Positions 44,091 to 56,329 of a stretch of DNA of 64,000 bases are shown piece after piece. Source of the DNA: Oxytricha trifallax (Eukaryota; Ciliophora; Spirotrichea; Sporadotrichida; Oxytrichidae); contig ARYC01000038.1 in assembly GCA_000711775.1 (NCBI GenBank), positions 1 to 64,000 on the forward strand, written 5' to 3'. The stretch's first letter is position 1. Each line of letters opens with the position of its first letter. The notes beneath the pieces are model-generated. The model did no database searches, was not told where the DNA came from, and worked only from the letters and a program-made list of their open reading frames with translations. The position numbers were made by a program, and so were the translations under genes.

Positions 44091-44994
44091 TATATCAACA
44101 TTGAGTTTTTTAAAAGAAAATTTTTAAAATAAATTTCCTTTTAATTATAAAAAAATGATTCTATTTTGAATAAAATAAATAATTAATGAGCACGGCTTTC
44201 TTAAATTATTTACATAAAGCCAATGCTATCTAATTATTATTTATTGCTGTACAAAAAAATGGATTTCGGATCAGCTTCCTTTTCATAAAGTTCTATTTTT
44301 TGATTTTTTGGGGTATTATTTTTAAGTTTAGATTGGTATATTATTTTAAATTCTGCACTCTACGGCTCTTTCATACAAGAATAGACGTCTATTTTGTTCC
44401 CTATTATAAAGTAGCTTGCCTCTCTGAGTTTTTATTGTCGTATTCAATTGATGCTAACTTTGTTCGATAAATCTAGCTACTTCTTATCAAATTCTTAATA
44501 TATGGCTTGTTGAGTGAGAAGATTCCGAAGTATATTTCTTGAAAATATCTTAAGTAGTGCCTTATCCTTACAATTTTTAGTTAAAATAGTTCATTCTAAT
44601 ATAAGAGCGGTCTTTCTCTTGACTCTTAAATAATCCTTCTTGTTTTTCACTATAGTTTAAAATTAATTTGCTTAGAAAAAACATAATAAATTAACCTATA
44701 AAGTATAGAACTAACTTAGTGATATAAAATCATGAATTAGATATTGCAAAAATTTGTTTATTCAACAAATCAACATAACTGTTTTTATAAGGATTAGATG
44801 ACAAATATAATAGATAACTTATAAATTTAATTGAAATTATATAAATTTTTGACAATAAATATTATAAAAATTATTCCTAAAAAGCTACATTTTGCGAAAA
44901 TAGAAAAGCATTGAAAATGATAAATTTGTTCATGATATAGCGATTAAACTGTAAATTTATCAATTAAAAATATTGGATTTAATATACGGGTTTT

Positions 44995-45230
44995 ATCTAA
45001 CATTTGGAAGAAACCGCCAAACTTCAGAAAATTTATAACTAATTGAATGGAGAAAAAGAACAGATTTAAACTGAAATTATTGAGAAGTATCACAAGATCA
45101 TCTAACTTGAATGAAGAGGAGATAAATAAGCTCCTAAGCATCAAGAGGTCCAGAGAAGAGTTTGATAAAAAAGCTATCAACAACACTGATGTAATTAATA
45201 TAGTTTATTCATAATGCTATGTATATAAAG
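44995..45230 (+). CDS. Coiled-coil segment, possibly kinesin tail
   Basis: Reads KLQKIYNQLNGEKEQIQTEI followed by IEKYHKIIQLE and a TGA, then KQAPKHQEVQRRV. Same direction as the kinesin ~900 bp upstream; the intervening AT-rich DNA would be IES. Assignment to the kinesin gene is a guess. Confidence 0.4.
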
Positions 45231-45325
45231 AGATGATAATCTTGGCAAAAGGATGAAGCAAAACCAAGATGGTATTATAACAATCAAATACTTACATTAA
45301 AATGCTACAAAATTAAAATATAATA

Positions 45326-45597
45326 TGTTTTATAATGACGAGGATGTCCAAGATGATCTTGAGATAAAGAAACCATTTATGCAATCAAATAAGCTAAATT
45401 ATTAACTAAACTATTTTTAGGTGATCAAGGCATATAAGAGAACCAAAATTGGTAGGTGTATGCTTCTCGGTTCAGGGAGAAGTGGAATGGGGGGCGAGGT
45501 GGTTTTTTGGAGTTTTTCTAGTTCACGGCTTGGCACGTCAATTCACTCAGATACGTCTACGTCACGACTAAAATTGATGGTTTGATTTTAGTATTAA
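45326..45597 (+). CDS. Open frame running into a GC-richer insert
   Basis: MFYNDEDVQDDLEIKKPFMQ ... VIKAYKRTKIGRCMLLGSGR ... RLKLMV-TGA, 90 codons open with TAA/TAG as Gln. The first half is AT-rich; codons from 45451 are visibly GC-richer (GGAATGGGGGGCGAGGTGG). The change occurs at a 14-bp repeat that recurs at 45647, so the second half may be an insert rather than native protein. No family recognised. Confidence 0.35.
45437..45450 (+). repeat. 14-bp direct repeat AGAGAACCAAAATT, left copy
   Basis: Identical to 45647-45660; 210 bp offset. Delimits a GC-richer insert in the manner of an IES pointer or long target duplication. Confidence 0.8.
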
Positions 45598-45646
45598 ACA
45601 ATGATATGTTTAATTTAATTTGAGATTACTCATTATACACATACAC

Positions 45647-45660
45647 AGAGAACCAAAATT
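45647..45660 (+). repeat. 14-bp direct repeat AGAGAACCAAAATT, right copy
   Basis: Partner of 45437-45450. The frame is open past both copies. Confidence 0.8.
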
Positions 45661-47095
45661 TAGGGAGATAGTTTTAAGCCACAAATCCTTAAATATTAGT
45701 TTAATTATAGTTATTTTATTTAAAAGTCATAAATTTGTTTGATTTTGCATATTTTGTAATAAATTGCCTTACATCTATGACTTAAACTTATTTAATTTTT
45801 AATTCATCATTATTGATCAATTGATTATTAACAAAGTATTTTATTAGTACAAATAAAAATAAGATAAAAAATTTTAATTGAATTAAAAAATCAATTTCCT
45901 TTACGGGTAAAAATAAACCCCCTTAAAATATATTCTAAAGATTAAGGGTCATTTTTTAAAAAATTCTTTGAGAAATTTTTAGGAAATCCTAGTGCAGCTT
46001 CTTCTATCATTCATCAACTCAATCTTCAAGAATTACTAAAAGAAAGTCATGTCAACAAAGAAAATTATCAATTTAACAGACCAGAACTATCATTGAATAA
46101 CTATTTGAGACCAAATTAGTCCAGAAACCCCTTCAACACCATCATTTATTTCATGAAAAACATTAATGCTAAGAAGTTTAGTACAGTGAGCAATAACTAC
46201 TAGTAAATCCTTCAACTAAGACAGACAATTGCCATAATTGAACTTCCTAAATTAGAATCCTTTCACTAACAAGTAATATTTATAAAATACAAAACATCAG
46301 GAAATTATAAAACAAAAATGAATAATAACTGACATCAAAATGATAGTTATAAATGAGTTCGTATATTGAAGCGAATATCACAAAATAGTTAAAATAGCAA
46401 GATTAACTTGAAATTTATCAACTGTTGTGTATTTAATAAGTGATATATATATTTTTTAATAACATTTTCCAGAATTATTTTTTTCTTGTGTAAAACTTAT
46501 GTTTATTATGAAAATAGTTCAATTGAAGGTATGTTAGTTTTATTCTAATTTTAAGAAAATTCATGTATTTCACTATGAAAAGATGAGTGCTTGTTTGTGA
46601 TTACAATATATTTTTCTTTTATTTGATATTTGTTATATATTTTACTTTGAAATTAACACATAATATGTTTGTTATTAAAAAGAATAAAAAAATGTCAAAA
46701 TTTTGAAATAAAAATTAGAATGGCGGGTTGCCAATTTGCGTTATTCTTCAAAACTCCACTCTGATCCATTTTTAATTTATGAATTAGTAATTATCTTCTG
46801 TTTATATTTAATATGTGATAATTTGTAATTTCAATTAATACATGCATAATAGCTGCAGTAGCCAGTGTAAAACCGACAGCTACTCAGAAAAAAACTCAAG
46901 AATAAGAAGCAACAATCAAAATTTCAAAGTTAACTCATAAAATAGTAATAGTGAATTTCATCAATCATAAAGATTATAAGAATCTGAATCTCTTTATATT
47001 ATAATTTCAACTTGATTTCATAAATTTGTTTTTCCTTTTAATGCATTTGTTATATTATCGACATTAAAAAGCTATGCAATTATACTTGTGATTAA
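45661..47095. other. Mostly AT-rich DNA, one weak coding segment
   Basis: At ~46050-46290 (+) the frame reads PELSLNNYLRPNQSRNPFNT then MKNINAKKFSTVSNNYQQIL, coding-like but unrecognised. The rest shows nothing clear. Confidence 0.35.
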
Positions 47096-47099
47096 TCTT

Positions 47100-47510
47100 C
47101 TTGCATGCTTAACACAATTCTTAGTACATCTGTATTAAAAGTTTTTGCTGCATCTGTTTTCATGAGGAATCTGATTTCTTCGAGATCCTTCTCATCTGCG
47201 AAGCCGTATCTCATTTTGTAATTTAAATTGTTTCTACATTTACAATAAATGAAATACTCCTTCCTTATGGTGGAGATAACAAATCAGAGGAAGTTACTTG
47301 ATACCCTCCATCTTTATATATCTCCAACTTACTTTTCACTTAAGTTTACCCATCCTCTTCCTTATTATTATTAGTGAAAAATTTATTAAACTAAGACTTT
47401 TCTTTGGCAATCCCTTTTCGTCTTTTGACTTTTCTTACTTTTCTAGAGTTCTATGAACTTTCTTTCCATTCCTCGATTAACTGAGACTGACCTAATTTTC
47501 TCATGTTGGA
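47100..47510 (-). CDS. Unrecognised basic protein segment
   Basis: From ATG ~47506: MRKLGQSQLIEEWKESSQNS, RKVRKVKRRKGIAKEKSQFN, KFFTNNNKEEDG, LEIYKDGGYQVTSSDLLSPP, then a frame change to YGFADEKDLEEIRFLMKTDA with LRIVLSMQED. Basic and Ser-rich first half. Further minus-strand coding-like DNA runs to ~48060. Family unknown. Confidence 0.45.
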
Positions 47511-48499
47511 AATAATTCTCTCTAAGAGTACATCTTGTGAGTGCAAATAATGAGCATATTAAAACTTATTAAGATGTATATCAAAAGTTCAAATGTAAAA
47601 GGCAAGCTTCTAAGATTTTCTTTAAATCTATCAATGCCTTTGTCAACTCGTGTATTTCCCTTTTGTAAATAACTTGAATTCTTGGATTCTTAATATCAAT
47701 CAAAGTCAATCTATTAAAATTGATTAAAGCAAATAAGTTCAAAAAGCTTACTCTGGAAATTTCAAGAGACTAGGGTCAGTTTTGAAAAAAAAAGATTACT
47801 TATTGATACTTTTATCAATAATTATCATAGATGGTTGTTATTTCAAATCATCTTAAGAATTGTATATATAATCGCTTTGTGAATTTGCAGTTCTTCTATT
47901 GGCACTAATCGATGTTGTAGGAGATATTTCAACCACTTATTTGTCTTACTATTTTTTTAATTTCATTTTTAACTTTTAAATTATTCTAATCTAAGAATAA
48001 GTCTTCTATATTATCATTTAAAGCCAGCACAGATGTATTCATATCAATTTTCAAGTCGATTTATGTATTAAAATTGTGTTCATTTTTTGTTGATAAATAA
48101 TTCTGTTATTAGCACTCTAACAATCACCTAAAAATGATTGTTAATTTTATTGAATAAATCATTATCTAAATGATATTTGGGAGATAAACCCTTCAAAACT
48201 TACTATAATCGCTATGCTAATTGTTTGATATTTTATAATTTTTCATAAAAGTTATGTAAGATCTTATAATATATTTACATTTAACTTATCGTATTTTTGT
48301 GAACATTTGATTCTATTTATATACAAAACTTCATATCAAGTATTATAGTCGTAATGTATCAATGTAAGATAGATGAGGAAATGTTTCTCAGATCAATTAA
48401 AACAAATTAAATGCTCTTTATTTATTAAGCTTTTTAACTAAGCTTTTATAGGAGCATGTTGGAATTAAGTTAAATTACACAATAAATATATTTTATAGT

Positions 48500-48730
48500 G
48501 TTCGATCGAGTACAACAAAAACATAAACTACGAAGAAATTATGACACTCAAGAAATTTCAAAGAATGAAGCAATATCTCTCAATGCGCTTCCAGGAGAGA
48601 TTCTAAATTCAAATGATGATGATCAAAAGCAAGATTTATAGTGTTCACTTTTGAATTCATAATTAAAAAAGTGATTGACTATATAGAAAGCAATCCTGAT
48701 CTTATAAGAGGATTCAGAGCACTGAGAATA
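48500..48730 (+). CDS. Coding-like segment, unrecognised
   Basis: Reads YDTQEISKNEAISLNALPGE then ILNSNDDDQKQDLQCSLLNS, and after a shift VIDYIESNPDLIRGFRALRI. Ends at the left arm of an inverted repeat. Confidence 0.35.
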
Positions 48731-48733
48731 TAC

Positions 48734-49125
48734 TTTAAGCATTTATGATAAATTATAAGAAAAATAGATGATTATAAGAATTTGATTAAGAATATTAGAA
48801 ATAATAAAATGTCTGATCAGAAGATGCCATGGCACTCACTATAAATGTAGGTTACAAAAAAAACATATCTAAATTTTATTTTTTCAGCGATCTCACCTGC
48901 TATGAATGGTGACTGATTTAAACTGAGTTTTCGACAAGCTACAGAAAGAAAAGGGAAAGGCACATATTATTGGAATGATAGGGACATCTATGAAGGATAA
49001 TCGATGAATAATAAAGCTGTTCAGTTTTTGACTTTTTCTATTCTACTATTTACAATTGCTTTTATTCTTAATCAAATTCTTATAATCATCTATTTTTCGT
49101 AAAATTTATCATAATTGTTTAAAAA
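48734..49125. repeat. Inverted repeat with ~60-bp arms
   Basis: Left arm 48734-48793 and right arm ~49065-49125 are reverse complements with few mismatches; shared core TAGATGATTATAAGAATTTG. Between them lies ~270 bp with a MORN-like piece. Confidence 0.85.
48895..49010 (+). CDS. MORN-repeat-like fragment
   Basis: ATERKGKGTYYWNDRDIYEG fits one MORN unit (GxGxYxxxxGxxYxGxW), with Asp-Arg where Gly is typical. Found only once, between inverted-repeat arms; possibly a displaced MDS of a MORN-repeat gene. Confidence 0.35.
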
Positions 49126-49289
49126 TGATAGAGATGAAATAGCCTTGTAAGTATGGTTTATTGAGTGAAATTTATTCCTAAGTGAAGTTTGTCTGTACTA
49201 CATTGATTACTGTGATAAAATTAGTCTAATTGGTTTAAACTGCAATAAAATTGTAAAATTAGGATTTGGGAAAATTATATCAATAAAAT

Positions 49290-49560
49290 GCTTGCATTAA
49301 ATCACATTTTACTGAGTAGCATATCTAACTCTCGTCTTTTTATGTCAAGTGCAATATCATGCTATTTCTATTTTTCTCTTTGTATGTTGAATGTCTGCCC
49401 TTTTAACCTTTTTCTCTCTTCTTTCCTATTCCTCATTATAGGTCTTGTAAGTATGTTAAAATCCATTTTATCATTTCTGAAGTCTAGATTAGCTGATATT
49501 TTTAACTTGATTTCGGGGTCATCATTGTTAAAGGCTGTACTCACTTGTCTTTTACTTTAA
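49290..49560 (-). CDS. Charged coiled-coil segment
   Basis: Reads STAFNNDDPEIKLKISANLD, FRNDKMDFNILTRPIMRNRK, EERKRLKGQTFNIQREK. The hydrophobic plus-strand frame over the same bases is its shadow. May be a further C-terminal segment of the coiled-coil gene at 50380-53608. Confidence 0.45.
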
Positions 49561-49569
49561 AATGATCTA

Positions 49570-50375
49570 GGGTAAAGATTGTGAGACATTGTTGAATTAA
49601 ACCTTTGGGTTCTCTGTGAGTTATTATATTAAGAATAAATAATATTTTAACTACTTCCATCAAAAGCTTTGCTCTCTAATTCTTTGAAATCAAAAAGAGT
49701 GGCAATAAAATGAATTTCCATCAAAGTGAATTTTGCTTATTCACACATTTAAATGAAAATACCTAGTAAAGATCAAACTAATTTTGTATTGGCTTATCAA
49801 AAGTTTCCATCTCATTATTCATTAATACTTGATTATTTTTTTCACAACCAAAATGACTCTGAATTTCATCTCCCAGAGCTGAAAGAACTAATCTCTTATT
49901 CGCCAAATAGTCTAAGTAATTATCAGGATCTTCATTTTAAAAGAAACTGATCTCAAATTCATCAATCAACTTTAGGCTCTTTTGTGAGCTGAAGTTAATG
50001 GTTAACACTATTTATATCATAACAATGACATGCTTTTAATCATTCGCTTCTTTTGATATTTTCTATTGAATTTTATTAAAAACTCATTTTTATTCATTTA
50101 AGTTATCTCATATTTACGCACTTTGGAGTCTGAACCGAATGATAGCAAGTTTTTAAATCGATTTAAATCTTATAATCTATTAAATACTTCTGGCTAAGGA
50201 TTAATTTAACTGGTTTAATTAGAATCAGTTATTAAATATGAAATTTTCTAGAATTATTTTAATGAAACTATAAAGAAACTTCTGTTTTATTGTGGTTATA
50301 ATTATATGATGCTAACTTAGATTTGTGCATTAAGAATTCTATATAATATCCTTATTTAATAAGTCTCTTTGTCTG
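49570..50375. other. AT-rich DNA with no firm gene
   Basis: A 65-codon plus frame at 49753 (MKIPSKDQTNFVLAYQKFPS) is open, but equally plausible minus-strand frames exist over the same bases; neither is assigned. Confidence 0.35.
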
Positions 50376-50379
50376 TAGA

Positions 50380-53300
50380 AATAAAAAACAAACTTAATAA
50401 ATTTTCCAGATTTAGTTTCTTGCTCTATTCTGAACCTTAGCTCAATTATATCTCATCCTTGAATAAGTACTTCCTATTCTTGTATCTCTGATAATAAATT
50501 AGTTTTCACTTCTTAAGTTTAATAAAATCCTTCATTGTCTTCGATATTTTTATCATTACACAGCTTTATGGGTAAGCTTTGTTTATTGAAATTATCATAA
50601 ATCCTTCTTATCATTGCAAGCTCTTCATCGTATTTTTTAGAATCTAGAGTTTTTTAAATCGCCCTTTTTCAAGTTTGCTATTGAACTCTAAGAATTATCT
50701 CTATGGTTGTTTAAAAATAAAAACAAATGTGAAGACTAGGGTCACTGTCTAAATTCATTGGCGAAGATTCATCGTTATTCTGCTTTGTCAATTCTACTCA
50801 CTAAATATTTTCAATACTGATTCCTTTGATATCCTGATTGTTTTTATCAATAAGTAATCTCGTGTCTTCCTATCTTGCTTAGTTTAAATGAGAGGACATT
50901 TATTATTAGGGAAGGGATGTAGTAGTGTCTTTTATGCTAACTTCTTTTGATAAAAAGTTGATTCTCATTAAGGTGAGGTTTTTACTTTTACTTTCTAGGC
51001 ATCTGCATTTCAATAATAGAAAGGCAGCCTTCTTTCCTCTTGTTCTTTACATGTTTGAAGTGATATATTGACCACTATCCGCTGAAAATGGAATTTAGTC
51101 TGTCGAAGACTGCTTTGAGTGATATTATAATAATCCTATCTCTTGGTATTGGTAGTCTCTTTAGCAGATTTTCTCTGAGTGTTAAAGTGAGTTATCAAAC
51201 TTCCCTAATGATAGTTAATTTAATATAATGACTAAGGGCTAATTTAAAAATAATTGTATTAACATTTTTTGAAATATGGATTAAAACTAATACTTTTAAA
51301 TTTTTAGGCTTTTAGCTTTTTTAGAATGAATAGGATGATAAGAAGAAGTAGCTCCAGTAGAATTCAGTCTATTTTAAGGAAATTTATTGAGATAATCTTT
51401 TTAATTATTAGACTGAATGTACTTCGTAAAATTGACTAGTTTTCCATTCTCAAATTGTAATTCTTGCTTCAGCTTTGTATTTAGTTTCATGAACTGATCT
51501 ATGTTATTCAATTAAAAGTTTACTTCCTATGAGAGAGTATTTTGATTATTATTTAAAGTATTTCTTACTTATGTTATCTTCTACTATTCTCTATAATTTT
51601 TCCAAAAATTAAATGTGATATTGTAACACACATAATTTATGAATAAAATATTTTTTTCTGCTTCTCTTAATTAATATCTTGATTTTAGTTCATGCCTCTA
51701 TAAGAGTTATTTGTAATCCCTCCGTCTTTATATGACAATGTGGTAAATACTTGTTCATTTCCCGAATTTTTTACTCCTCCCTTAACATCATTATTGAAAG
51801 CAGATCTTCCTGTAAAATTCCTATATGCGCTATTATTTGTTGTTTTTATTTCTTTCTGAACAAGGGGCATTCTTAAGTTACCAGATGCTGATATTTTACT
51901 CTTTGGACTTTTATGTTATTACTTATCATTTATGGGGAGATTTATCCCTTACATTTCTTAGGTTTACTTATTTTATCCATCTCTGTAGTCAAAGCTATTT
52001 AAATCATCAGTAATATTGAATTACTTTTTCCCATTAGCATTTTATCCATTTTTGCCTTTTTGATTAAGTTTTGTGAGTAAAACAGTTACTTTTTTAGTCT
52101 TAAAAAACTGTTATTTTATAGGGACTAATATGATTGCTTGTATATTAATTCGTCAAAGACTGAATCCTTCTTTAAATGAGTTATGTGCTGAATAAATTTT
52201 TGAATTTTTTGTTAGTTCCCCACTCAACTTTAGTTATTGGGATTGTTGCTATAAATATAGAAAGTGTTTTTGCTGGAAGTTTTAGAATTTTCTCATTTAA
52301 TCCCACCCCTATGTGAGATTAATACACTTAAGTTTGCGACTGTTTTTAGATATGGAAGCATTTCTAATCCACTTTCCATTTAGAAAGCTACTTTATAGAT
52401 TTTTTTATCCCTTACGAATCATAATGCAAGTTGATCCTTCGATTTGTAGCTGAATCTTATTTAGATTAATGGATTTTCTGACTTTGCTTAGTTTGCTGAA
52501 TACTCATTTTTATTTTAATCACTATAATATTGAATATGTTTGATATAATGAAATTGGAGTAATAAATAATTAGAGACATGCTAAAAATAAATTATATAAT
52601 TGATTGTAATTAGAAATGTCTAAAATTGTATTTATAGCAGGGATGCTATTTTTGAAGTTGGCTAATTTTGAAACTTTTCCTAAACCTAAGTAAATTGCAG
52701 TGCTAGATTTTATCCTTAGTTATTCAGCTTGTTATTTGAAGACTGAGATTTTTTCTAATTATAATCTGTTAGAATTTATCGACTCTTCCTCTTTTCAGTT
52801 TCTTATTTATTCTTGCTCATTAACTCTTATCAATTATGGTTAAAATAAAAGCATTTACTCTTGTATTTATGTAACATGTCAGGCCTATATTGCTTAAATG
52901 CTTGATTAGCCTCCATAAATCAATTTTTGCTGATCTCTTTTCAAATTTAGATCTCCAATTCATATTACTGAATTTAGCTCTCATACTCAGTCTTCAATCA
53001 ACTGACTTCTTGATCCTTATACTATTTTAATTGAATAATTTCTTCATCAAGAGCGGACTTATTTTTAATAAGTTTTCCTTGATTTACTCAGATAAATTTG
53101 AAATATTTCCATGTTACTCCTAAGACTCTCTTTATAATTTAATTTGAAATATTGTTTCATTTTACCATAAAGTTTACAGAGAACTAAATTCATTTCAAAG
53201 CCTTTGGATTTCTTGATCTTTCATGCTTATTTCATTCTTTATGTTTTCTAACATGGAAGTGTCAAGTAATGTAGTGTCTGATCTTTGACTGGGAACATGG

Positions 53301-53608
53301 GAAGCTGGCTATTTAGATTCAAGTTTTTAAGAGTTTACTTCAATTGGGACTTCAACTTACAATTTTCACAACTATTCTATCAATAGGGACCTCAACTCTC
53401 TTCTCAATATACTTGATTTCACCAGGAGAGATTTTCTCCAATATTTAGATATGATTCTTAAGATCATCATATTCTCTTCTCAATCTACTTAAATCTTGGA
53501 GGAGTAAATTTGGGCAGCATCATTAGACTTATGTTGATTTTCATCAGTTCTAATTATTTCTTATGATGAAACTATGTTCTCAAACTTTGAAAAGTCCCCT
53601 TCGGTCAT
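50380..53608 (-). CDS. Long coiled-coil protein with VPI motifs
   Basis: Starts ATG 53608: MTEGDFSKFENIVSSQEIIR. Then DLSRLRREYDDLKNHIQILE, and a valine-proline-rich stretch KYIEKRVEVPIDRIVVKIV followed by VEVPIEVNSQKLESK, reminiscent of articulin/alveolin-type VPV repeats of ciliate cortical proteins. Further coil: NIKNEISMKDQEIQRL; near the 3' end KYDEELAMIRRIYDNFNKQS and VKTNLLSEIQEQEVLIQG. Frame breaks and AT-rich gaps interrupt it; the exact exon/MDS map and stop are unclear. Cytoskeletal role is an inference from composition. Confidence 0.55.
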
Positions 53609-53696
53609 GTTAGGATTTGTTTAATTTACAGGTCATGTTAATGATTCAATTCCTCAAATTGAGTAACAATTATGTTGATATTAAAAATAAATGAAT

Positions 53697-55532
53697 TCAA
53701 GTTTATTCTTTTATCTTCGCTTTTTATTTGTTGAAGTCAGTTTTTAAAGATCTTATATAATTTCCTTTTTTTGATCATTTAAAAGTTTCTCTTATTTAAT
53801 TAAACATCAATTTATGGTTTCTATCTAAAAGTAGAGATTTATGGAACTGTATTTCCTTCTATAATCCCTCTAAGATCTTATTTTCACTAATTTTTTAGCC
53901 AATCATCTCTTCAAGTTTTTTAATTTGATCTTGTAATTCTTGGTTTCTCTGCTCTTTGATTTCAAGCTCTTTTCTTAGAGTAGCAATATCATTTTATAAA
54001 GCAGCCATTTAAGGATCAACTTCCTTTTCAACTTACTCAGCTTCTGCAAAAAAGTTGAAAGCCATTTTCTGAGCTTATCTAACTTCAGGGTCATTGCTAA
54101 GTCTTGATCTAATTTTTCTATTAGATTCTTCCCGTGAATAAACTGGGTCCTCTTCCCTCTTGCATGCCTGATACTCATCTGCACTTTGAAGTGCTTGAAC
54201 TGCTTGGACAACTACTTCTCTAATAATCACCTCTTCTCTAACAATTTCTTTGATAACTTCAGGAGGCTTAAACTTGTCAACATTTGCTTAGAATTTATCA
54301 GTTCTTAAAAGCTTCAACTTTAGCTCAGTGTATTGTTTCCTCATGGGCAAGTATTCTTTGATCAATCCCTGGCATCCTTAAAAGTCTTTAATAGTGGGAG
54401 CACTCTCATTGTCTCTGAGGAACTATGAGTGCCAATACTTACTCATTTGTTTATTATCTCAGCGTTTCTTTGAGTGTGCCTGAAATTCAACATGATCTAC
54501 TGAGTTATCTTCTGGCTTATCAACAAACACAAGTTTCTCCACTTCAACTTTCTCTGGTTCGAGTTATTCTAGCTCTTGGTACTCAGCTAATAGCTTTTGA
54601 AGCTTGCTCTACAGATCGTATATCGAATCTTACTGTAAAGTTAAAACCGATCAATTAAGACACGAAGATTGGAAATAAAAACAATTTAATTAAAAATTAA
54701 TTATTATTGGCGTATAATTATAATTTTTGGGCTTATTATTAAAACGAATGGCTTGATTAATTTTCCTTATAAAATAATACAATCAGGGTGTGAAAATTTG
54801 ATTTTGGCCTAATTTTATTTATATTATTAGCTAATTATAATTAATTTTTAATTCAATTGCTCTTAACTCCAATTTACATATCTTAATTGATCTATGAGGT
54901 TTTATGTGCTCCTGTGATTTGAGATTTTATTCAACAAATACCTACAGTTGTTTCTCTCCGTCTCCAAGTTTGGTATTTAGCTCTTAAATACTGTTATAGT
55001 AATCCTCTTATTATAGTTTCAGCTTGAACAACAACACTTGCTTTTCCTTGATGAGAGATTTAAGTTTACTCTATTAGCCATCAATAATTTAGAAACAGTA
55101 AGTGTGAGCTTCTTTCTCCTACAGATTATATTTATCTTTGAATTATATGGTGAAATGCTTATAATAATCTATTCTATTTTTGGCTTCTTGCTCATAATGT
55201 GTTTTAATTAATATTGACTCTTTAATTGATCAAGTTTTTAGAGACTCTTAGGGGTTGACAAAATTGTTGATAGTTAAAAATACTTCAAAACTTACCCTTT
55301 TATGACTTCTATAGCTTCAGATTTGGGAATATAGACTTCTTATTTCAGTAGAAAAGATGGTGTGTTAGAACACAGCTTAAAAAGTGCTCCCTATATTAAA
55401 AAGGAAATGTTATAAAAAGCTTGAGTTTCACAAAAATGGATATTTTCCCATCGTACTATCTTTTACTTGCATTTGTATCAATAATCTCTTCTCTTATTGC
55501 ACTCAAGCTGTTTCATGATTGAAATCCTCCAT
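53697..55532 (-). CDS. Coiled-coil gene with two short introns and an IES
   Basis: ATG 55532: MEDFNHETAQVQQEKRLLIQ. A GTAAAA...AATATAG intron (~55391-55465) joins to GALFKLCSNTPSFLLKQEVY, and a GTAAGT...CCTAAG intron (~55245-55297) joins to SLKTQSIKESILIKTHYEQE. Coil continues to VFVEQ; an AT-rich gap at 54660-54890 is a probable IES; then a clean frame of ~320 codons: DSIYDLQSKLQKLLAEYQEL, IKEYLPMRKQYTELKLKLLR, VIKEIVREEVIIREVVVQAV, IATLRKELEIKEQRNQELQD, ending KQKAKIKEQT-TGA at 53697. The clearest reassigned-code gene in the window. Family not recognised. Confidence 0.7.
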
Positions 55533-55827
55533 GTTACATAATTATAAACTTAATAAATACAACTTACACTAAATGGAGTTGAAAGTTGTGTGTTCAATGG
55601 GAATTATTAGGATTTCATTTATGACATTCTAATTGTTGCTTTTTATATTTATTACAATTAAAATAATTTTTACGAGCAAATATAATCAAATTTTACAATA
55701 ATTAATACTTCGTTAATAAATCATTGATTAACTCATACTTTCTTAATTTAAAAAAAAACAATTAAGTAATCACGCATTCACAAAATTCAAATAATTTTGG
55801 ATTAATCTACATATTTTGAGGGGTATT

Positions 55828-56090
55828 TCATTCTATATGTTCCCATGTCACTCGTTTTTTCTTAATCGCCCATTTGACTATTTTTGGGACCTCAACCCAG
55901 CGACCCTCAATCTACTTAGAGCACAGTACCACTGCTTTGTATTTATGACCGTCTTTTTCAAAATTTCCACAGAAACAGGGTCCTGCAGGATTTGTGACAC
56001 CTGTTTTACAACATATGAAACCGTCCTTTTATCCTAATATCTTATTAGTGTTTTCCCAATTGTATTTTGTTAACTTCTTTCAGTTGGGGA
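55828..56090 (-). CDS. Cysteine-rich C-terminal segment, GC-richer than surroundings
   Basis: Reads KKLTKYNWENTNKILGQKDG, FICCKTGVTNPAGPCFCGNF, EKDGHKYKAVVLCSKQIEGR, WVEVPKIVKWAIKKKRVTWE-HIE-TGA. Five or six Cys lie within ~30 residues, which could bind metal. The stop is a true TGA. Upstream a GTAAGT...TTAG-type intron (56060-56160) is possible. No family recognised; likely the 3' end of the gene to its right. Confidence 0.5.
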
Positions 56091-56329
56091 ATATTTAGCT
56101 TAAGTTTACATTTCAATAGTATTTAATAGTTGTCTAAATTTCTCAATTTACTTACATTTAGTTCTTAATAAGCAAATGTCTGAGGCGGCTGAATAGTTAT
56201 GTTTACTTGCTAAACCATGTGAACTGTCAAATTGACTTTAAAACATTCTAAGTTTAAAAGGATTTAAGTTCATTTCTTTTATGAAGAAACGAATTATAGA
56301 CCACTAGAGCTAGAAACTTGTCGCTGCTT

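Noticed and set aside
44944..45186. Minus-strand 80-codon frame
   Set aside because: Antisense of a Lys/Glu/Gln-rich coiled coil on the plus strand.
49288..49560. Plus-strand 90-codon hydrophobic frame
   Set aside because: Antisense of a charged coiled-coil segment with better composition.
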